The notes under the pieces were generated by a model that saw only the letters and a program-made list of their open reading frames with translations, made no database searches and had not been told where the DNA came from. A DNA stretch of 64,000 nucleotides from Hyphomicrobium sp. (GTDB lineage Bacteria; Pseudomonadota; Alphaproteobacteria; Rhizobiales; Hyphomicrobiaceae), in contig JADJVG010000003.1 of NCBI GenBank assembly GCA_016716675.1, forward strand, positions 124,001-188,000, given 5' to 3'. The position numbers were made by a program, and so were the translations under genes. Below, piece by piece: positions 1 through 8,908 of this stretch. The stretch's first letter is position 1. Every line of letters starts with the position of its first letter.

Positions 1-384
1 CATACCGTCTTGAACGCGTACCAGTCTCGCAGAGCGCGGCGACGCGTGCTCCATGCCCAATTTAGTCTCGACAACTGTTTGGGTTGCCTTACGGTAAAGC
101 AGCGTCAGGTCCTCTCGTTGTTGAGTTTTGGATTTTCAAACAAAGAAATTGCCGGGATGCTTTCTGTTGCCGAATGCACAGTGAAAGCTCATCTCTCGGA
201 GATCTTCAAAATATTCCGTTGCACGAACCGAACCCACCTTGCCCTGACGGCCCTGTGTATACGTCAATGCTTGGAGCCAAGAGGGATACTACGTGCCAAT
301 CGGATCACTGCCTCACATGATCAAGTGGCCGATCTCGCCAATGCGTTCGAGGTGCATCCTAATCAATTGCGTGTGCGTGATTAA
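1..384 (+). CDS. LuxR-family HTH regulator (partial, left edge)
   Basis: A LuxR/GerE-type DNA-binding domain. The signature LTVKQRQVLSLLSFGFSNKE, then IAGMLSVAECTVKAHLSEIF, is the four-helix HTH with its conserved Thr-Val-Lys-x-His recognition helix. The frame is open back to base 1, so the usual N-terminal receiver or ligand domain probably lies outside the window; a TTG at 10 is the only start inside. The C-terminus (about 45 residues after the HTH) is longer than usual. Its stop overlaps the stop of the convergent MFS gene. LuxR-type response regulators (ExaE, AgmR/ErbR) are known activators of PQQ alcohol dehydrogenase genes, so control of the neighbouring quinoprotein locus is a reasonable inference but is not shown. 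Confidence 0.7.
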   Translation, partial: HTVLNAYQSRRARRRVLHAQFSLDNCLGCLTVKQRQVLSLLSFGFSNKEIAGMLSVAECTVKAHLSEIFKIFRCTNRTHLALTALCIRQCLEPRGILRANRITASHDQVADLANAFEVHPNQLRVRD

Positions 385-1730
385 TCTTGCCGCTCTTGCG
401 TGTGAGGTCCATTGCGGCGATCGGTTGAGAAGAAATAGATTGCGGTGGCGATAAAGAGTATGGCCCCAAAAATCGCATGCAACCGCGAATAGACTTCGAC
501 GGCCGGCAGTGCGTCAGCCTTCAGATGGTCGACGTAAATACCAGAAAAAATCTGGATCACGCCGGCCGATGCCATACATAGAAAATTCGCGAACGTGAGC
601 CCTCGGCCAAGGATATGCTCGGGCAGGAACGAGCGAATGTGCGCTACAACGACGGCATAAGTCATGCCGACGGAGCCTATGACGGATAACAGGATCGTCG
701 AGGCCCAAACGTCTGGCGCGATCGCGACGGATAGCGCAAAAAATGAGAGGCTGGTGATCAGGCTTCCGGTAAACGCCATCCACTTGTATGTCTTAAACCA
801 CTGGTCGAGGGGGCCGTATGCAAAGGCGCCTAAGGCGATCGACGCGGCCATGAGGAAGATGTGATTGCCGCGCGATACGACGTCCAGCCCATAGACTTCA
901 GAAAAAAATGGCCCGACCCAGATGGATCGTTCGGCGATGAGGATGGCATACCCAACAGCAATCAGGGGCCAAACGGGCCACAATGCCTTGATGTGGAGGA
1001 CTTCCCGCAGGGAGTCCGTCCAATCTTGTCTCTTCCCTTCATGGTGCGCAACGACGGGTGGGTCGCTGACCATTTTCCAAACGCAGAGGGCGGAGACTGC
1101 CGTCAACGATGACAGCCCCAGCAACACACTTCGCCAACCGTAAGCGCCGACCGCAAGTGCGAGTGGCGTAGTTCCGAGGAGATTGCCGAAAGAGCCAAGT
1201 CCAATCATCATCGACGAGAGAAATGCAAACCGGTGACTTGGATATGAGCGGCCAAATACGAACATGGCGCCCATGAGTGCCGGTGCGCAGCCAACGCCGA
1301 TGAACCCCATCGCCAATATGATGTCGCGGCTGGATTGGGCCTTGGAAAAAAGCAGACATCCAACAATTCCGACGATCATGAAGATCGGAACGGTGCGGCG
1401 GGGTCCTCTTCTGTCGAGTGCCGCGCCAAGCGGAAACTGCGCAGCGGCGAAGGCCATGAACCACGCGGCCGACGCGGCGCCGAGATCCGTCGCCGATAGG
1501 TTGAGTTCAAAAGCGAGTTCGGGTGCAATGACGGCAAGAAAGGATCGATAGAACTGAGAGAGGGTGTAAGCAGCGAGGAAGGACAAGAATGTTGCTATCG
1601 ACGCGTACAAATGGGGTCGCTCCGGCAGAAGGATAACTTGGACGCGCGTCAACACGAGTCTGAATTGAGCCTGGGGGAACACCGGGCCGCCTCGACGGGA
1701 ATAAAGGCGTTCCGTGCTCCCCCACTTCAA
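381..1730 (-). CDS. MFS transporter
   Basis: A 449-residue major facilitator superfamily permease with about 12 hydrophobic segments. The loop between TM2 and TM3 carries the MFS motif (PLGAALDRRGPRR). The first 40 or so residues are polar and unlike a family N-terminus; translation may begin later, near the GTG before ILLPERPHLY, just upstream of the first TM (YASIATFLSFLAAYTLSQF). The substrate is not recognisable. It lies 51 bp downstream of the porin gene on the same strand, so it may be co-transcribed with porin, cytochrome c and quinoprotein dehydrogenase and import the substrate or the acid product of that pathway. That role is inferred from position only. Confidence 0.75.
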   Translation of the reverse strand: MKWGSTERLYSRRGGPVFPQAQFRLVLTRVQVILLPERPHLYASIATFLSFLAAYTLSQFYRSFLAVIAPELAFELNLSATDLGAASAAWFMAFAAAQFPLGAALDRRGPRRTVPIFMIVGIVGCLLFSKAQSSRDIILAMGFIGVGCAPALMGAMFVFGRSYPSHRFAFLSSMMIGLGSFGNLLGTTPLALAVGAYGWRSVLLGLSSLTAVSALCVWKMVSDPPVVAHHEGKRQDWTDSLREVLHIKALWPVWPLIAVGYAILIAERSIWVGPFFSEVYGLDVVSRGNHIFLMAASIALGAFAYGPLDQWFKTYKWMAFTGSLITSLSFFALSVAIAPDVWASTILLSVIGSVGMTYAVVVAHIRSFLPEHILGRGLTFANFLCMASAGVIQIFSGIYVDHLKADALPAVEVYSRLHAIFGAILFIATAIYFFSTDRRNGPHTQERQD

Positions 1731-1781
1731 GCTGACGAACTATCGAATGCTTTTCGCCTAGCTCTGTTGGATCAAGAATAC

Positions 1782-3161
1782 CTAGTAGAAGATCACCGCA
1801 CCAGCGAGCAGCATGTCAACGCTGTCGAAATCCTGGTTACCAGCACCGCCGGCGCCCGCGAAGTCGACATCAAGTTCGTGACGGCGCCATTTCGCCCAGA
1901 ATGACATGGAGGCCGCGTCGATTTCCTGGACGATGCCGATGCCGAAACGAGTTGCCTCGGAGCCGACGATTGTCGAGCCGCCGCAACCCGCAGCACCAAT
2001 GGCGGAACCCGTACCGCCGAAGGTGGCACAGAGGTTCGTGTCGCTGTAATTGTCATTGTTCAGCCCGTACTCTCCGTAAATATGGGTTTGACCAATCGCG
2101 AAGTACTTTTGCGACAGGCCAACTTTCAGATAGAGAGCATCCTGTTTATCGTTGAACTGGACGGGATGCGACGGTCCGGCGTCGATGCTGGTCTGGCTCC
2201 AAATACCGTGAGCCCACAGACCCGATGCCAGATGCTTGATGGTGCCACCAATCTGGAAGAACTGGTTGTCGTTTGTCGGCGGCACCCCGCCAATGTTAAA
2301 TAGGTTGTGGTCCGTGCTTTCAGAGTAGGATGTGCCGAAGGCCATCTTGAAACCACTGAACTCGCCGCTATAGCGCAGAGCCACATCCCAGTAGTCGTCC
2401 TCGCCCCACGAAACCGACCCCATGAATCCGGCAAGCGTTGGCGTATCGTAGCGCACGCCGTTGGTGCGGCCGCCCGCGCAATCACCAGCAAATCCGAGAG
2501 CCGCTGTTTCGCACCAAAAGAAGTTCTGCCACAAACCGTCGAGGCCGGCACCATATCCAGCTTCACCGACTGCGCCGCCGGTCGGGCGGAGTCGAAGAAA
2601 ACCGCCGTCGAAGGACACAATGTTCGCCGGGAAGACGGTGCCCGTAAAGTCTGTGAGTAGCGGAGCGTTATCTGCCGCCAACCCCTGATGTCCGACCGAC
2701 ACCTTGCCCAATTGATCGTTTTCGATCCACCAGTAGGAGTTTTCGACTGAAAGGGCGCCGCTGCCGCCATTGTCCGTGGCGTCATTGGTATTGTAGCTGC
2801 TCGGTCCATTCGTGTAGAGCGCCAAGCTGTAGCCAACCTTAGTGCCCGCGGTAATCTGGGCCGAACCGGTGAACTTGACGTTCGTAGACAAGTCGTTGTT
2901 GTTATCGACGACGTAGAGATTTTTCTCGTTGCCGTCATCGAACCAGTAGAGCTGGCTCGACACCCAGCCTGTGACCGTCAAGCTGACCTTGCGATTCCCT
3001 TTGCGAGCGGTCGTTGCTTCCAGTTCAGCAATCCGCTCTTCCAAATCGGCGCAGCAATTGCCGCCGAGATCGGCGGCAATTGCGTTCGTTGCAAATGCTG
3101 AACAACATGTTGCCAATCCAATTCCGAGTGCTCGCTGAATTAGTTTTCGTCCCCCATTCAT
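1782..3161 (-). CDS. Alphaproteobacterial outer-membrane porin (porin_2 type)
   Basis: 459 residues. An N-terminal signal peptide ends near ATNAIAA, followed by a short coiled-coil (LEERIAELEATTARK) typical of alphaproteobacterial porins, then alternating beta-strand sequence rich in Gly, Asn, Asp and aromatic residues. The protein ends in an aromatic residue (VIFY), as outer-membrane barrel proteins do. A purine-rich GGGAG lies upstream of the ATG. It is encoded downstream of the cytochrome c and PQQ dehydrogenase genes on the same strand. It is likely to form the passive entry pore for the small alcohol or acid handled there; the general porin assignment is firm, the selectivity is unknown. 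Confidence 0.85.
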   Translation of the reverse strand: MNGGRKLIQRALGIGLATCCSAFATNAIAADLGGNCCADLEERIAELEATTARKGNRKVSLTVTGWVSSQLYWFDDGNEKNLYVVDNNNDLSTNVKFTGSAQITAGTKVGYSLALYTNGPSSYNTNDATDNGGSGALSVENSYWWIENDQLGKVSVGHQGLAADNAPLLTDFTGTVFPANIVSFDGGFLRLRPTGGAVGEAGYGAGLDGLWQNFFWCETAALGFAGDCAGGRTNGVRYDTPTLAGFMGSVSWGEDDYWDVALRYSGEFSGFKMAFGTSYSESTDHNLFNIGGVPPTNDNQFFQIGGTIKHLASGLWAHGIWSQTSIDAGPSHPVQFNDKQDALYLKVGLSQKYFAIGQTHIYGEYGLNNDNYSDTNLCATFGGTGSAIGAAGCGGSTIVGSEATRFGIGIVQEIDAASMSFWAKWRRHELDVDFAGAGGAGNQDFDSVDMLLAGAVIFY

Positions 3162-3370
3162 ACCTATATCTCCCGTTGTTTCGCAGTCTCCATTAGTCGT
3201 TTTGGACTAATGTGCGACCTCTCAGGAGACGATGACTGGGAGTGCAATGGCCACAATTTGCTTCTGAAAGTGTAAAACAGCAACAAAACTGTTCACTCTC
3301 AGCCAACATTAGAACCAATTGCGCAATTGACCACGATGAATGCGCTATTGCGATTGTCTAGGTGTGCAAA

Positions 3371-3823
3371 CTAATTGCCGTTTTCAACAGGAATGGGACC
3401 TTTGAAATCCGTCGATAGCGACTTGATATAGGCAACGATTCGCCAAATCTCATCGTCGGCAATCGAACCACCCCAAGGAGGCATCACATTTGATCCTCTT
3501 GTCCGGCCATTTGTGATGACGTCATGGATGGATTGCGGGTTCCAGTTTGACCGCTCCGTGAAGGACTTCACCTTGCCAGCGTCGCCCTTGGATCCATGAC
3601 AGTAGGAGCAGGCAGAAATGAACTTGGCTCGTCCTTGTGCAATCCAATCCGACCGGCGCAAGTCGTCATCGCTCGGCCTCGTCGCTGCAGGGACCTCTTG
3701 CGACCGCGCAGGAACGGCTGCCATTGGAGCAGCGACGCAGAAAGCAACCGCGCACATTAAAACTGACGAATTGAGGATGTTGATACGGCGAAAGCCGAGG
3801 CACTTGCGGTGATGGTTCATCAT
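3371..3823 (-). CDS. Periplasmic c-type cytochrome (monohaem)
   Basis: 150 residues with an N-terminal hydrophobic export segment (about 18-38) and one haem-binding motif CSYCH at 72-76. Met114 in NVMPPWGG is the expected axial ligand, and the C-terminal helix DEIWRIVAYIKSLS is typical of cytochrome c class I / cbb3-type c domains. Two start codons lie side by side (ATGATG) after AAGGA. It sits 107 bp downstream of the PQQ dehydrogenase on the same strand. By analogy with the cytochromes XoxG/MxaG and ExaB, it is the likely electron acceptor of that enzyme. It shows no other domain. Confidence 0.88.
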   Translation of the reverse strand: MMNHHRKCLGFRRINILNSSVLMCAVAFCVAAPMAAVPARSQEVPAATRPSDDDLRRSDWIAQGRAKFISACSYCHGSKGDAGKVKSFTERSNWNPQSIHDVITNGRTRGSNVMPPWGGSIADDEIWRIVAYIKSLSTDFKGPIPVENGN

Positions 3824-3930
3824 GGATGTTCCTTATCTCGACCCGCCAGTGCGGGCGCTTAAAACAAAAGCAGGGGAACGCCGGTGGCGTCCCCCCATTC
3901 TCGTATTGTTGCCTAAGTAACGATGCGCAT

Positions 3931-5586
3931 CTACTCCACTGTAAATGCAATCACTGCCGCGCCACCGCGAATGGTCTTGAAGTCAGTGAAGACGCTTGAC
4001 GCAAAGCCTGGGAACAGTGATCCCATGCCGCTGGGAACGACAATGTACTGCTTGCCGTCAGCCATGTAGCTGACGATACCCGCGCGGATGCCAGACCCAG
4101 TCTGGAACTTCCAGAGTTCCTTTCCGCTTTCATCATCATATGCGTGGACGTACCCCTCAAGATCGCCGTTGAATACAAGTCCGCCAGCCGTTGCCAAAAC
4201 CCAGCCGAGACCAGGGTTTTTGTAATCGACCCGCCAAGCCATCTTGCCGGTGAGAGGATCGAACGCCTTCAGATAAGCCGACGCTTTTTTGCCTGGAGGG
4301 GCATCAAACCCAAACTCCGATGTGGCGTAGTAAGGCTGCGAGAAGGCTAATTTTGAGATTTGTGTTTCTACAGTCTGCGCCGAGTTGCAGAGTTCGAAAC
4401 CATTCGTGTACCAAAGCTTGGTTTTGGGGCTATACGAACCCGCGTTCATGCTGCGAGCGCCAAGGGCGCTCGGGCAGAATATTTTTTTCTCGGCATCGGT
4501 CGGTTCGTTGCGTGTTCCGATCTTTCCGGTCTTCGGGTCAATCTTATCCACCCAGTTCACGTTTTCGCTAAACTGCCAGACGTTGACGACAGAACCATCC
4601 TTTTTGTCGAGGACGGTGACAAAGCCACCCTTGTTCAAGTGGAAGATGAGGTCCTTGCCTTCGTGCTGGATCGAAACGATTTCGTTCTGAGCGTCGAAAT
4701 CCCAAGCGTCATTAGGCACTTCTTGATGATGCCAAACAACCTTGCCGGTCTTCGGGTCAAGAGCGACGATGGACGACGTATAGAGATTGTCACCACGGCG
4801 CTGGCTGGCTCTGAAATCAGGAGCAGGATTCGATGTTCCGACGTAATAGAGCTGCGTCTTTGGGTCGAAGACGCCCGGCATCCATGCGCCGCCACCGCCA
4901 GTTGCGATCTGATCTGCAGGCCAACTGGCCGGATCATCTTTCAAGACTTCAAACGTCCAGAGCAGTTTTCCATCTGCGATGTTGACGCCGTAAATCTGGC
5001 CTCGTTGAGCCAAGTCACCGCCCGTCTTGCCGATGATTGCGATTCCATTGGCGATTGTCGGCGGAGACGTGAAATTGCAACCGTGGCATTCTGCAGGTTG
5101 CGTTAGGCGAACCTGCCAGCCCTCCTTGCCAGTCTTCTGGTCGATCGCAATCATGCGGCCGTCAGATGTGCCCAACAGAACTTTGCCGTCAGCGATCGCG
5201 ACACCGCGGTTGTAGGCTGCGAAAATGGATTTCATGTGATCGGCATCGAGTTCCGGGATGTACTCCCAGATCTGTGTGCCGGTGGCGGCGTCGACCGCAT
5301 AGACGCGGTTGTTTGCGGCGATGTAGTACATGATGCCGTCGATCACGAGCGGCGTAACCTGGATGCCCGAAGTGATGTCGCCGGGCTGGTGGATCCAGGC
5401 AACTTTCAGTTTTCCGATGTTTGATTTGTTCACTTTATCGAGCGGGCTATAACGCCAGGAGCGATAATCGCCGTTGTACTCAGTCCAATTGCCGTTGGCA
5501 TCCTGTGCCGAAGCACCGGTCGCAAATGCCGACATCGCAAATGCACCGAGCATAAGCCCAGCTACAGCCCTTATGGGTCGCTTCAT
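3931..5586 (-). CDS. PQQ-dependent alcohol dehydrogenase, divergent, lanthanide-type Asp present
   Basis: 551 residues: a signal peptide ending near ATGASA (26) and an eight-bladed propeller of PQQ/tryptophan-docking repeats. There is no C-terminal haem domain, so it is a soluble periplasmic type I quinoprotein. Active-site reading: Trp235 (PQQ stacking), Asn253 in GTSNPAP (metal ligand), catalytic Asp296 and Asp298 in AWDFDAQNE. Asp at +2 from the catalytic Asp is the mark of lanthanide enzymes (XoxF, ExaF, PedH), where calcium MxaF has Ala. Two departures: the vicinal Cys-Cys pair expected just before NRGVA is Ile121-Phe122, and the metal-ligand Glu expected in GAELGxRG is Asp191 (GGDLAQRG). 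A CHGC pair (167-170) might give another disulfide. A strong AAGGAGG precedes the ATG. The substrate is unknown. Confidence 0.9.
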   Translation of the reverse strand: MKRPIRAVAGLMLGAFAMSAFATGASAQDANGNWTEYNGDYRSWRYSPLDKVNKSNIGKLKVAWIHQPGDITSGIQVTPLVIDGIMYYIAANNRVYAVDAATGTQIWEYIPELDADHMKSIFAAYNRGVAIADGKVLLGTSDGRMIAIDQKTGKEGWQVRLTQPAECHGCNFTSPPTIANGIAIIGKTGGDLAQRGQIYGVNIADGKLLWTFEVLKDDPASWPADQIATGGGGAWMPGVFDPKTQLYYVGTSNPAPDFRASQRRGDNLYTSSIVALDPKTGKVVWHHQEVPNDAWDFDAQNEIVSIQHEGKDLIFHLNKGGFVTVLDKKDGSVVNVWQFSENVNWVDKIDPKTGKIGTRNEPTDAEKKIFCPSALGARSMNAGSYSPKTKLWYTNGFELCNSAQTVETQISKLAFSQPYYATSEFGFDAPPGKKASAYLKAFDPLTGKMAWRVDYKNPGLGWVLATAGGLVFNGDLEGYVHAYDDESGKELWKFQTGSGIRAGIVSYMADGKQYIVVPSGMGSLFPGFASSVFTDFKTIRGGAAVIAFTVE

Positions 5587-5935
5587 AACTCTTCCTCCTT
5601 TGTGGCGATCTCTTCTTATGGAACCGCCTTGCCGAAACAGCTTTGCCTAGTCGGGCACGAGTTGCCCGTTGGTAAAGACGCTCTCTGGACTAAGCGTCGA
5701 TCGCAGACGCTATGGTGCGTTAGGGCATACGAACATGCTTCGGGGTGCTGAGGTGCTTGTCTAAACGCGCACTGCACGAAGTGAATGTGCGAAGGTTCGC
5801 CGCCGTTACTCTCTCATCCGAGACTATGTGCGCTCCCAGAGGTATGGGGTCGGTTGACCGATCGCCGCGAGGCGCGTCTACCTAAATTCCACATCCAGTG
5901 GCACTAGCCACGCTGCATACTTGATTAGGCTCAAA
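5587..5935. other. Divergent intergenic region, dehydrogenase / ligase promoters
   Basis: A 349-bp gap between the start of the minus-strand dehydrogenase gene and the plus-strand ligase gene. No plausible coding sequence is seen. It should hold both promoters. A perfect inverted repeat at 5652-5668 is listed separately. I could not identify a convincing sigma-54 or sigma-70 pair by eye. Confidence 0.6.
5652..5668. promoter_or_regulatory. Inverted repeat upstream of the quinoprotein operon (candidate operator)
   Basis: CGGGCA - 5 nt - TGCCCG is a perfect 6+6 bp inverted repeat, 66-82 bp upstream of the dehydrogenase ATG. The placement fits binding of a dimeric activator or repressor. The edge-located LuxR-type protein is one candidate. 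No T-run follows on either strand, so it is not a terminator. Confidence 0.35.
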
Positions 5936-7942
5936 ATGGCGCATCTCCCTCTGTGGATTCCCGAACCGGAGCAAGTGGCTTCGTGTTCGCTGACCTCCTT
6001 TCTGCGGTTTATTGCGCCGCGTTTTGGCGACATGGATGTTGATCAGCTTCACGCGTGGAGCGTTTCAGACAGCGAAAATTTCTGGTCGGAATTCTGGGAT
6101 TTCGCCGGCATCGTCGGCGATAAGGGGGCGGCACCATTCGTCGCGACCGGAGCAAGACTGGAAGCAACGCGGTTCTTTCCCCAGAGCCGCCTGAACTACG
6201 CAGAAAATGCGCTGCGCTACGCCAACTGTGAACAGGAGATCGTCGTCTGGGGTGAGCACAAAGTTAAATCCCGGATGAGCGGCGACGAGCTTCGCGTGAA
6301 TGTTGGCGCCTTCCAGCGCGGCTTGCGCGCTGCCGGCGTTGAAAAAGGCGATCGCGTCGCGGCAATACTGCCGAATATGCCCGAAGCTATCTGCGCATTT
6401 TTAGCAACATCTTCAATCGGTGCTATCTGGTCGTCATGCTCTCCGGACTTCGGAGAGCAAGGGATCCTCGACCGGTTTGGACAAATAGAACCGAAAGTGC
6501 TCGTGGTGGCAGACGGGTACTTCTATGCGGGCAAGACGATTGATATTTCTGAAAAGGTTGCAGCCGTTGTGCAGCGGCTACCGAGTGTCGAACAACTCTA
6601 CGTGGTGAACTACATTGGCTTGGCCGGCGCATCGCTGGATCGAATCAACGCCATAAAGCAAGGCAGCGCAGCTGCTTTTGACGCCGCCCTGCAAGAGGCC
6701 GGAAAGGTAGAACCGCACTTCGAGCGGCTGCCGTTTGATCACCCACTTTGCATACTCTTCTCATCCGGTACGACGGGCGTTCCCAAGTGCATTGTGCATC
6801 GTGCAGGCGGCATACTTATCAAGCATCTCAGCGAGCACATACTCCACACCGACGTGCGCCGTGGCGATCGGTTGTTCTATTTCACGACACTAGGATGGAT
6901 GATGTGGAACTGGCTGGTCTCCGGATTGGCCACGGGAGCTTCGCTACTTTTGTATGATGGCTCGCCCACCTACTCCACCGGCGATATCCTGTGGCGCTTG
7001 GCAGAGAAAGAGCGCTGCACACACTTCGGAACCTCGGCAAAGTACATTGATACCATCAAGAAGCAGCAACTCGGCCCAGGGCATACGCACAACCTGTCAG
7101 CGTTGAGAGCAATCCTGTCGACAGGATCGCCGCTGTCTCCTGAGTGTTTCTATTACGTCTATCATGCCATCAAAGATGACGTTCATCTGGCATCGATTTC
7201 CGGTGGCACCGATATTTGCGGCTGCTTTGTATTGGGGTATCCGACAAAACCGGTCTGGCGCGGAGAGATCCAGGGACCGGCGTTTGGGCTTCAGCCGGAC
7301 ATTGTTGACGACGCCGGTCGACCTCTCACGAGCGGAAAAGGCGAATTGGTTTGTCGCAATGCATTTCCCTCAATGCCTATCGGATTCTGGAACGACGACG
7401 ACGGCACCCGATACCGCAAGGCATACTTCGAGCGGATTCCCGGCATCTGGCATCATGGCGATTTTGCAGAGTGGACCGAGAACGGCGGCGTGATCATTCA
7501 CGGGCGCTCGGACGCCACCCTCAACCCAGGAGGCGTGAGGATCGGAACGGCCGAGATCTATCGGGTCTTGGAAGGTGTGCCCGCGATTCAGGAGGCAGTA
7601 GCAATTGGGCAGGATTGGAATGGTGACGTCCGGGTTCTCCTCTTCGTGGTCCTAAAGGAAGGCTGCACACTCGACGCAAATCTGAGCGATCTGGTCAAAC
7701 GGCGCATCAAGGATGGTGCATCGCCACGGCATGTCCCAGCTCTCGTCATCGCCGCTCGCGATATTCCGCGTACGCGCTCCGGAAAAATATCCGAGCTCGC
7801 GGTGCGCGACACGGTGATGGGCCGGCCGATCAATAACACCGAGGCGCTGGCAAACCCTGAATGCCTCGAACAGTTCGCACCGGAAGCGTGGCGGCATCTT
7901 GAAACTGCGGCTCGTGAAAGCCGACCCGCTGTTGGAGCGTGA
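5936..7942 (+). CDS. Acetoacetyl-CoA synthetase-type acyl-CoA ligase
   Basis: 668 residues from the ATG at 5936; a TTG at 5921 is a weaker alternative, and family members begin with a sequence like PLWIPEPEQ. ANL superfamily adenylate-forming enzyme: the phosphate-binding loop is ILFSSGTTGVPKCIVH, the adenylation motif is near TTLGWMMWNW, and the C-terminal lysine lies in TRSGKISELAVRD. The N-terminal ACAS_N region and overall length match acetoacetate-CoA ligase rather than the 650-residue acetyl-CoA synthetase also in this window at 34134. It would convert acetoacetate or a related carboxylate, with ATP and CoA, to the acyl-CoA. It lies between the dehydrogenase and the SoxYZ-like gene (24 bp gap), so activation of the acid made by periplasmic oxidation is a sensible inference; the true substrate is untested. 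Confidence 0.88.
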   Translation: MAHLPLWIPEPEQVASCSLTSFLRFIAPRFGDMDVDQLHAWSVSDSENFWSEFWDFAGIVGDKGAAPFVATGARLEATRFFPQSRLNYAENALRYANCEQEIVVWGEHKVKSRMSGDELRVNVGAFQRGLRAAGVEKGDRVAAILPNMPEAICAFLATSSIGAIWSSCSPDFGEQGILDRFGQIEPKVLVVADGYFYAGKTIDISEKVAAVVQRLPSVEQLYVVNYIGLAGASLDRINAIKQGSAAAFDAALQEAGKVEPHFERLPFDHPLCILFSSGTTGVPKCIVHRAGGILIKHLSEHILHTDVRRGDRLFYFTTLGWMMWNWLVSGLATGASLLLYDGSPTYSTGDILWRLAEKERCTHFGTSAKYIDTIKKQQLGPGHTHNLSALRAILSTGSPLSPECFYYVYHAIKDDVHLASISGGTDICGCFVLGYPTKPVWRGEIQGPAFGLQPDIVDDAGRPLTSGKGELVCRNAFPSMPIGFWNDDDGTRYRKAYFERIPGIWHHGDFAEWTENGGVIIHGRSDATLNPGGVRIGTAEIYRVLEGVPAIQEAVAIGQDWNGDVRVLLFVVLKEGCTLDANLSDLVKRRIKDGASPRHVPALVIAARDIPRTRSGKISELAVRDTVMGRPINNTEALANPECLEQFAPEAWRHLETAARESRPAVGA

Positions 7943-7966
7943 AATCGTCGAACAGGAGATGGCGAA

Positions 7967-8792
7967 GTGACACGAATATTCACGCAGCGGCGCAGCATTT
8001 TGCGGGCAGCCATTGTTCTCGCGTTGACACCGTGGCCCCTGTCAAATGCGCAGGCCGATGGCCAGGACATGTGGTCCGGTTTGCATCGCGACTATTTTGA
8101 TGGTCGGCAAATCGCGGAGGGCGATAATGTTGTCCAACTGGATGTGCCGGAAAGAGCCGACGACCCAGCCGTAGTCCCTATCAAGATCCGAATTCCGTCG
8201 ACTTATTCAGGCGGCATTCGAACTATCACGGTGGTAATCGATCGCAACCCGTCGCCGATTGCCGCCGTATTCAAATTCGGCGCCGCTGTTGGACATTCGG
8301 GAGAGCGATCAATCGCGACGCGGGTCAGGATGGACAGGGAGTCGCCGGTTCGTGCAATCGTCGAAACCGACGACGGTCAACTTCATATGGCCGTTAAAAC
8401 CGTGAACGCCGCAGGCGGCTGTGCGTCAGTCGCTTCAAAGAATCCGGACAGCACAAGCAATGCAATCGGTGATGTTCGCGTAAGGGTGTTCTCTCCAGCA
8501 CCCGGCTCCGCATGGCTTCCAGAGGCGCAGGTCATGATCAAGCACCCAAATAACAATGGGGATGCAACGCGATCCAACGTCGGGGGAATACATCCCGATC
8601 ATGTTCATTCAGGAAATCACGGCGGTCAGCGGTCAAGAAATCGTTTTCAAAATGGAAAGCAGCATTTCGATCTCTGCTAATCCGAACCTCCGCTTCACAT
8701 TTCAGCCGTCACCCGATCAAGAGATCGATATTGAGGCGGTTGATACGACGGGTGTGCGCTTTACCGGCCGATACCCGGCGGCTCGCCCTTAG
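7967..8792 (+). pseudogene. Quinoprotein-associated SoxYZ-like carrier, frameshifted
   Basis: Begins as a secreted protein (signal peptide ending near SNAQA) with a SoxY-like domain whose carrier cysteine is Cys152 in AAGGCAS, followed by the start of a SoxZ-like domain (EAQVMIKHPNNNG). The frame breaks at the GGGG run 8558-8561. One G fewer would join it to the next frame, which continues MQRDPTSGEYIPIMFIQEI and ends as a complete SoxZ domain at 8792. The fused SoxY-SoxZ layout matches the family named quinoprotein dehydrogenase-associated SoxYZ-like carrier. Genome neighbours of such carriers include PQQ dehydrogenases and YVTN proteins, as here. It may carry a covalent intermediate on the cysteine. 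As written it is broken; sequencing error is the likelier cause, because both halves are well preserved. Confidence 0.8.
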
Positions 8793-8908
8793 TAGCGCAA
8801 ATGATCTGCATTGAGGCCGGCGGAAATGCATTGGTCGATCACGCACAACATCCAACGCCTCGAACGCTCGACGGCTGAAGGGAGGGATAGCACATCAACG
8901 GGGTTGAT

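Noticed and set aside
3931..5586. Naming the dehydrogenase xoxF
   Set aside because: The lanthanide Asp is present, but the missing Cys pair, the Asp191 substitution and the absence of xoxG/xoxJ neighbours place it outside classical XoxF.
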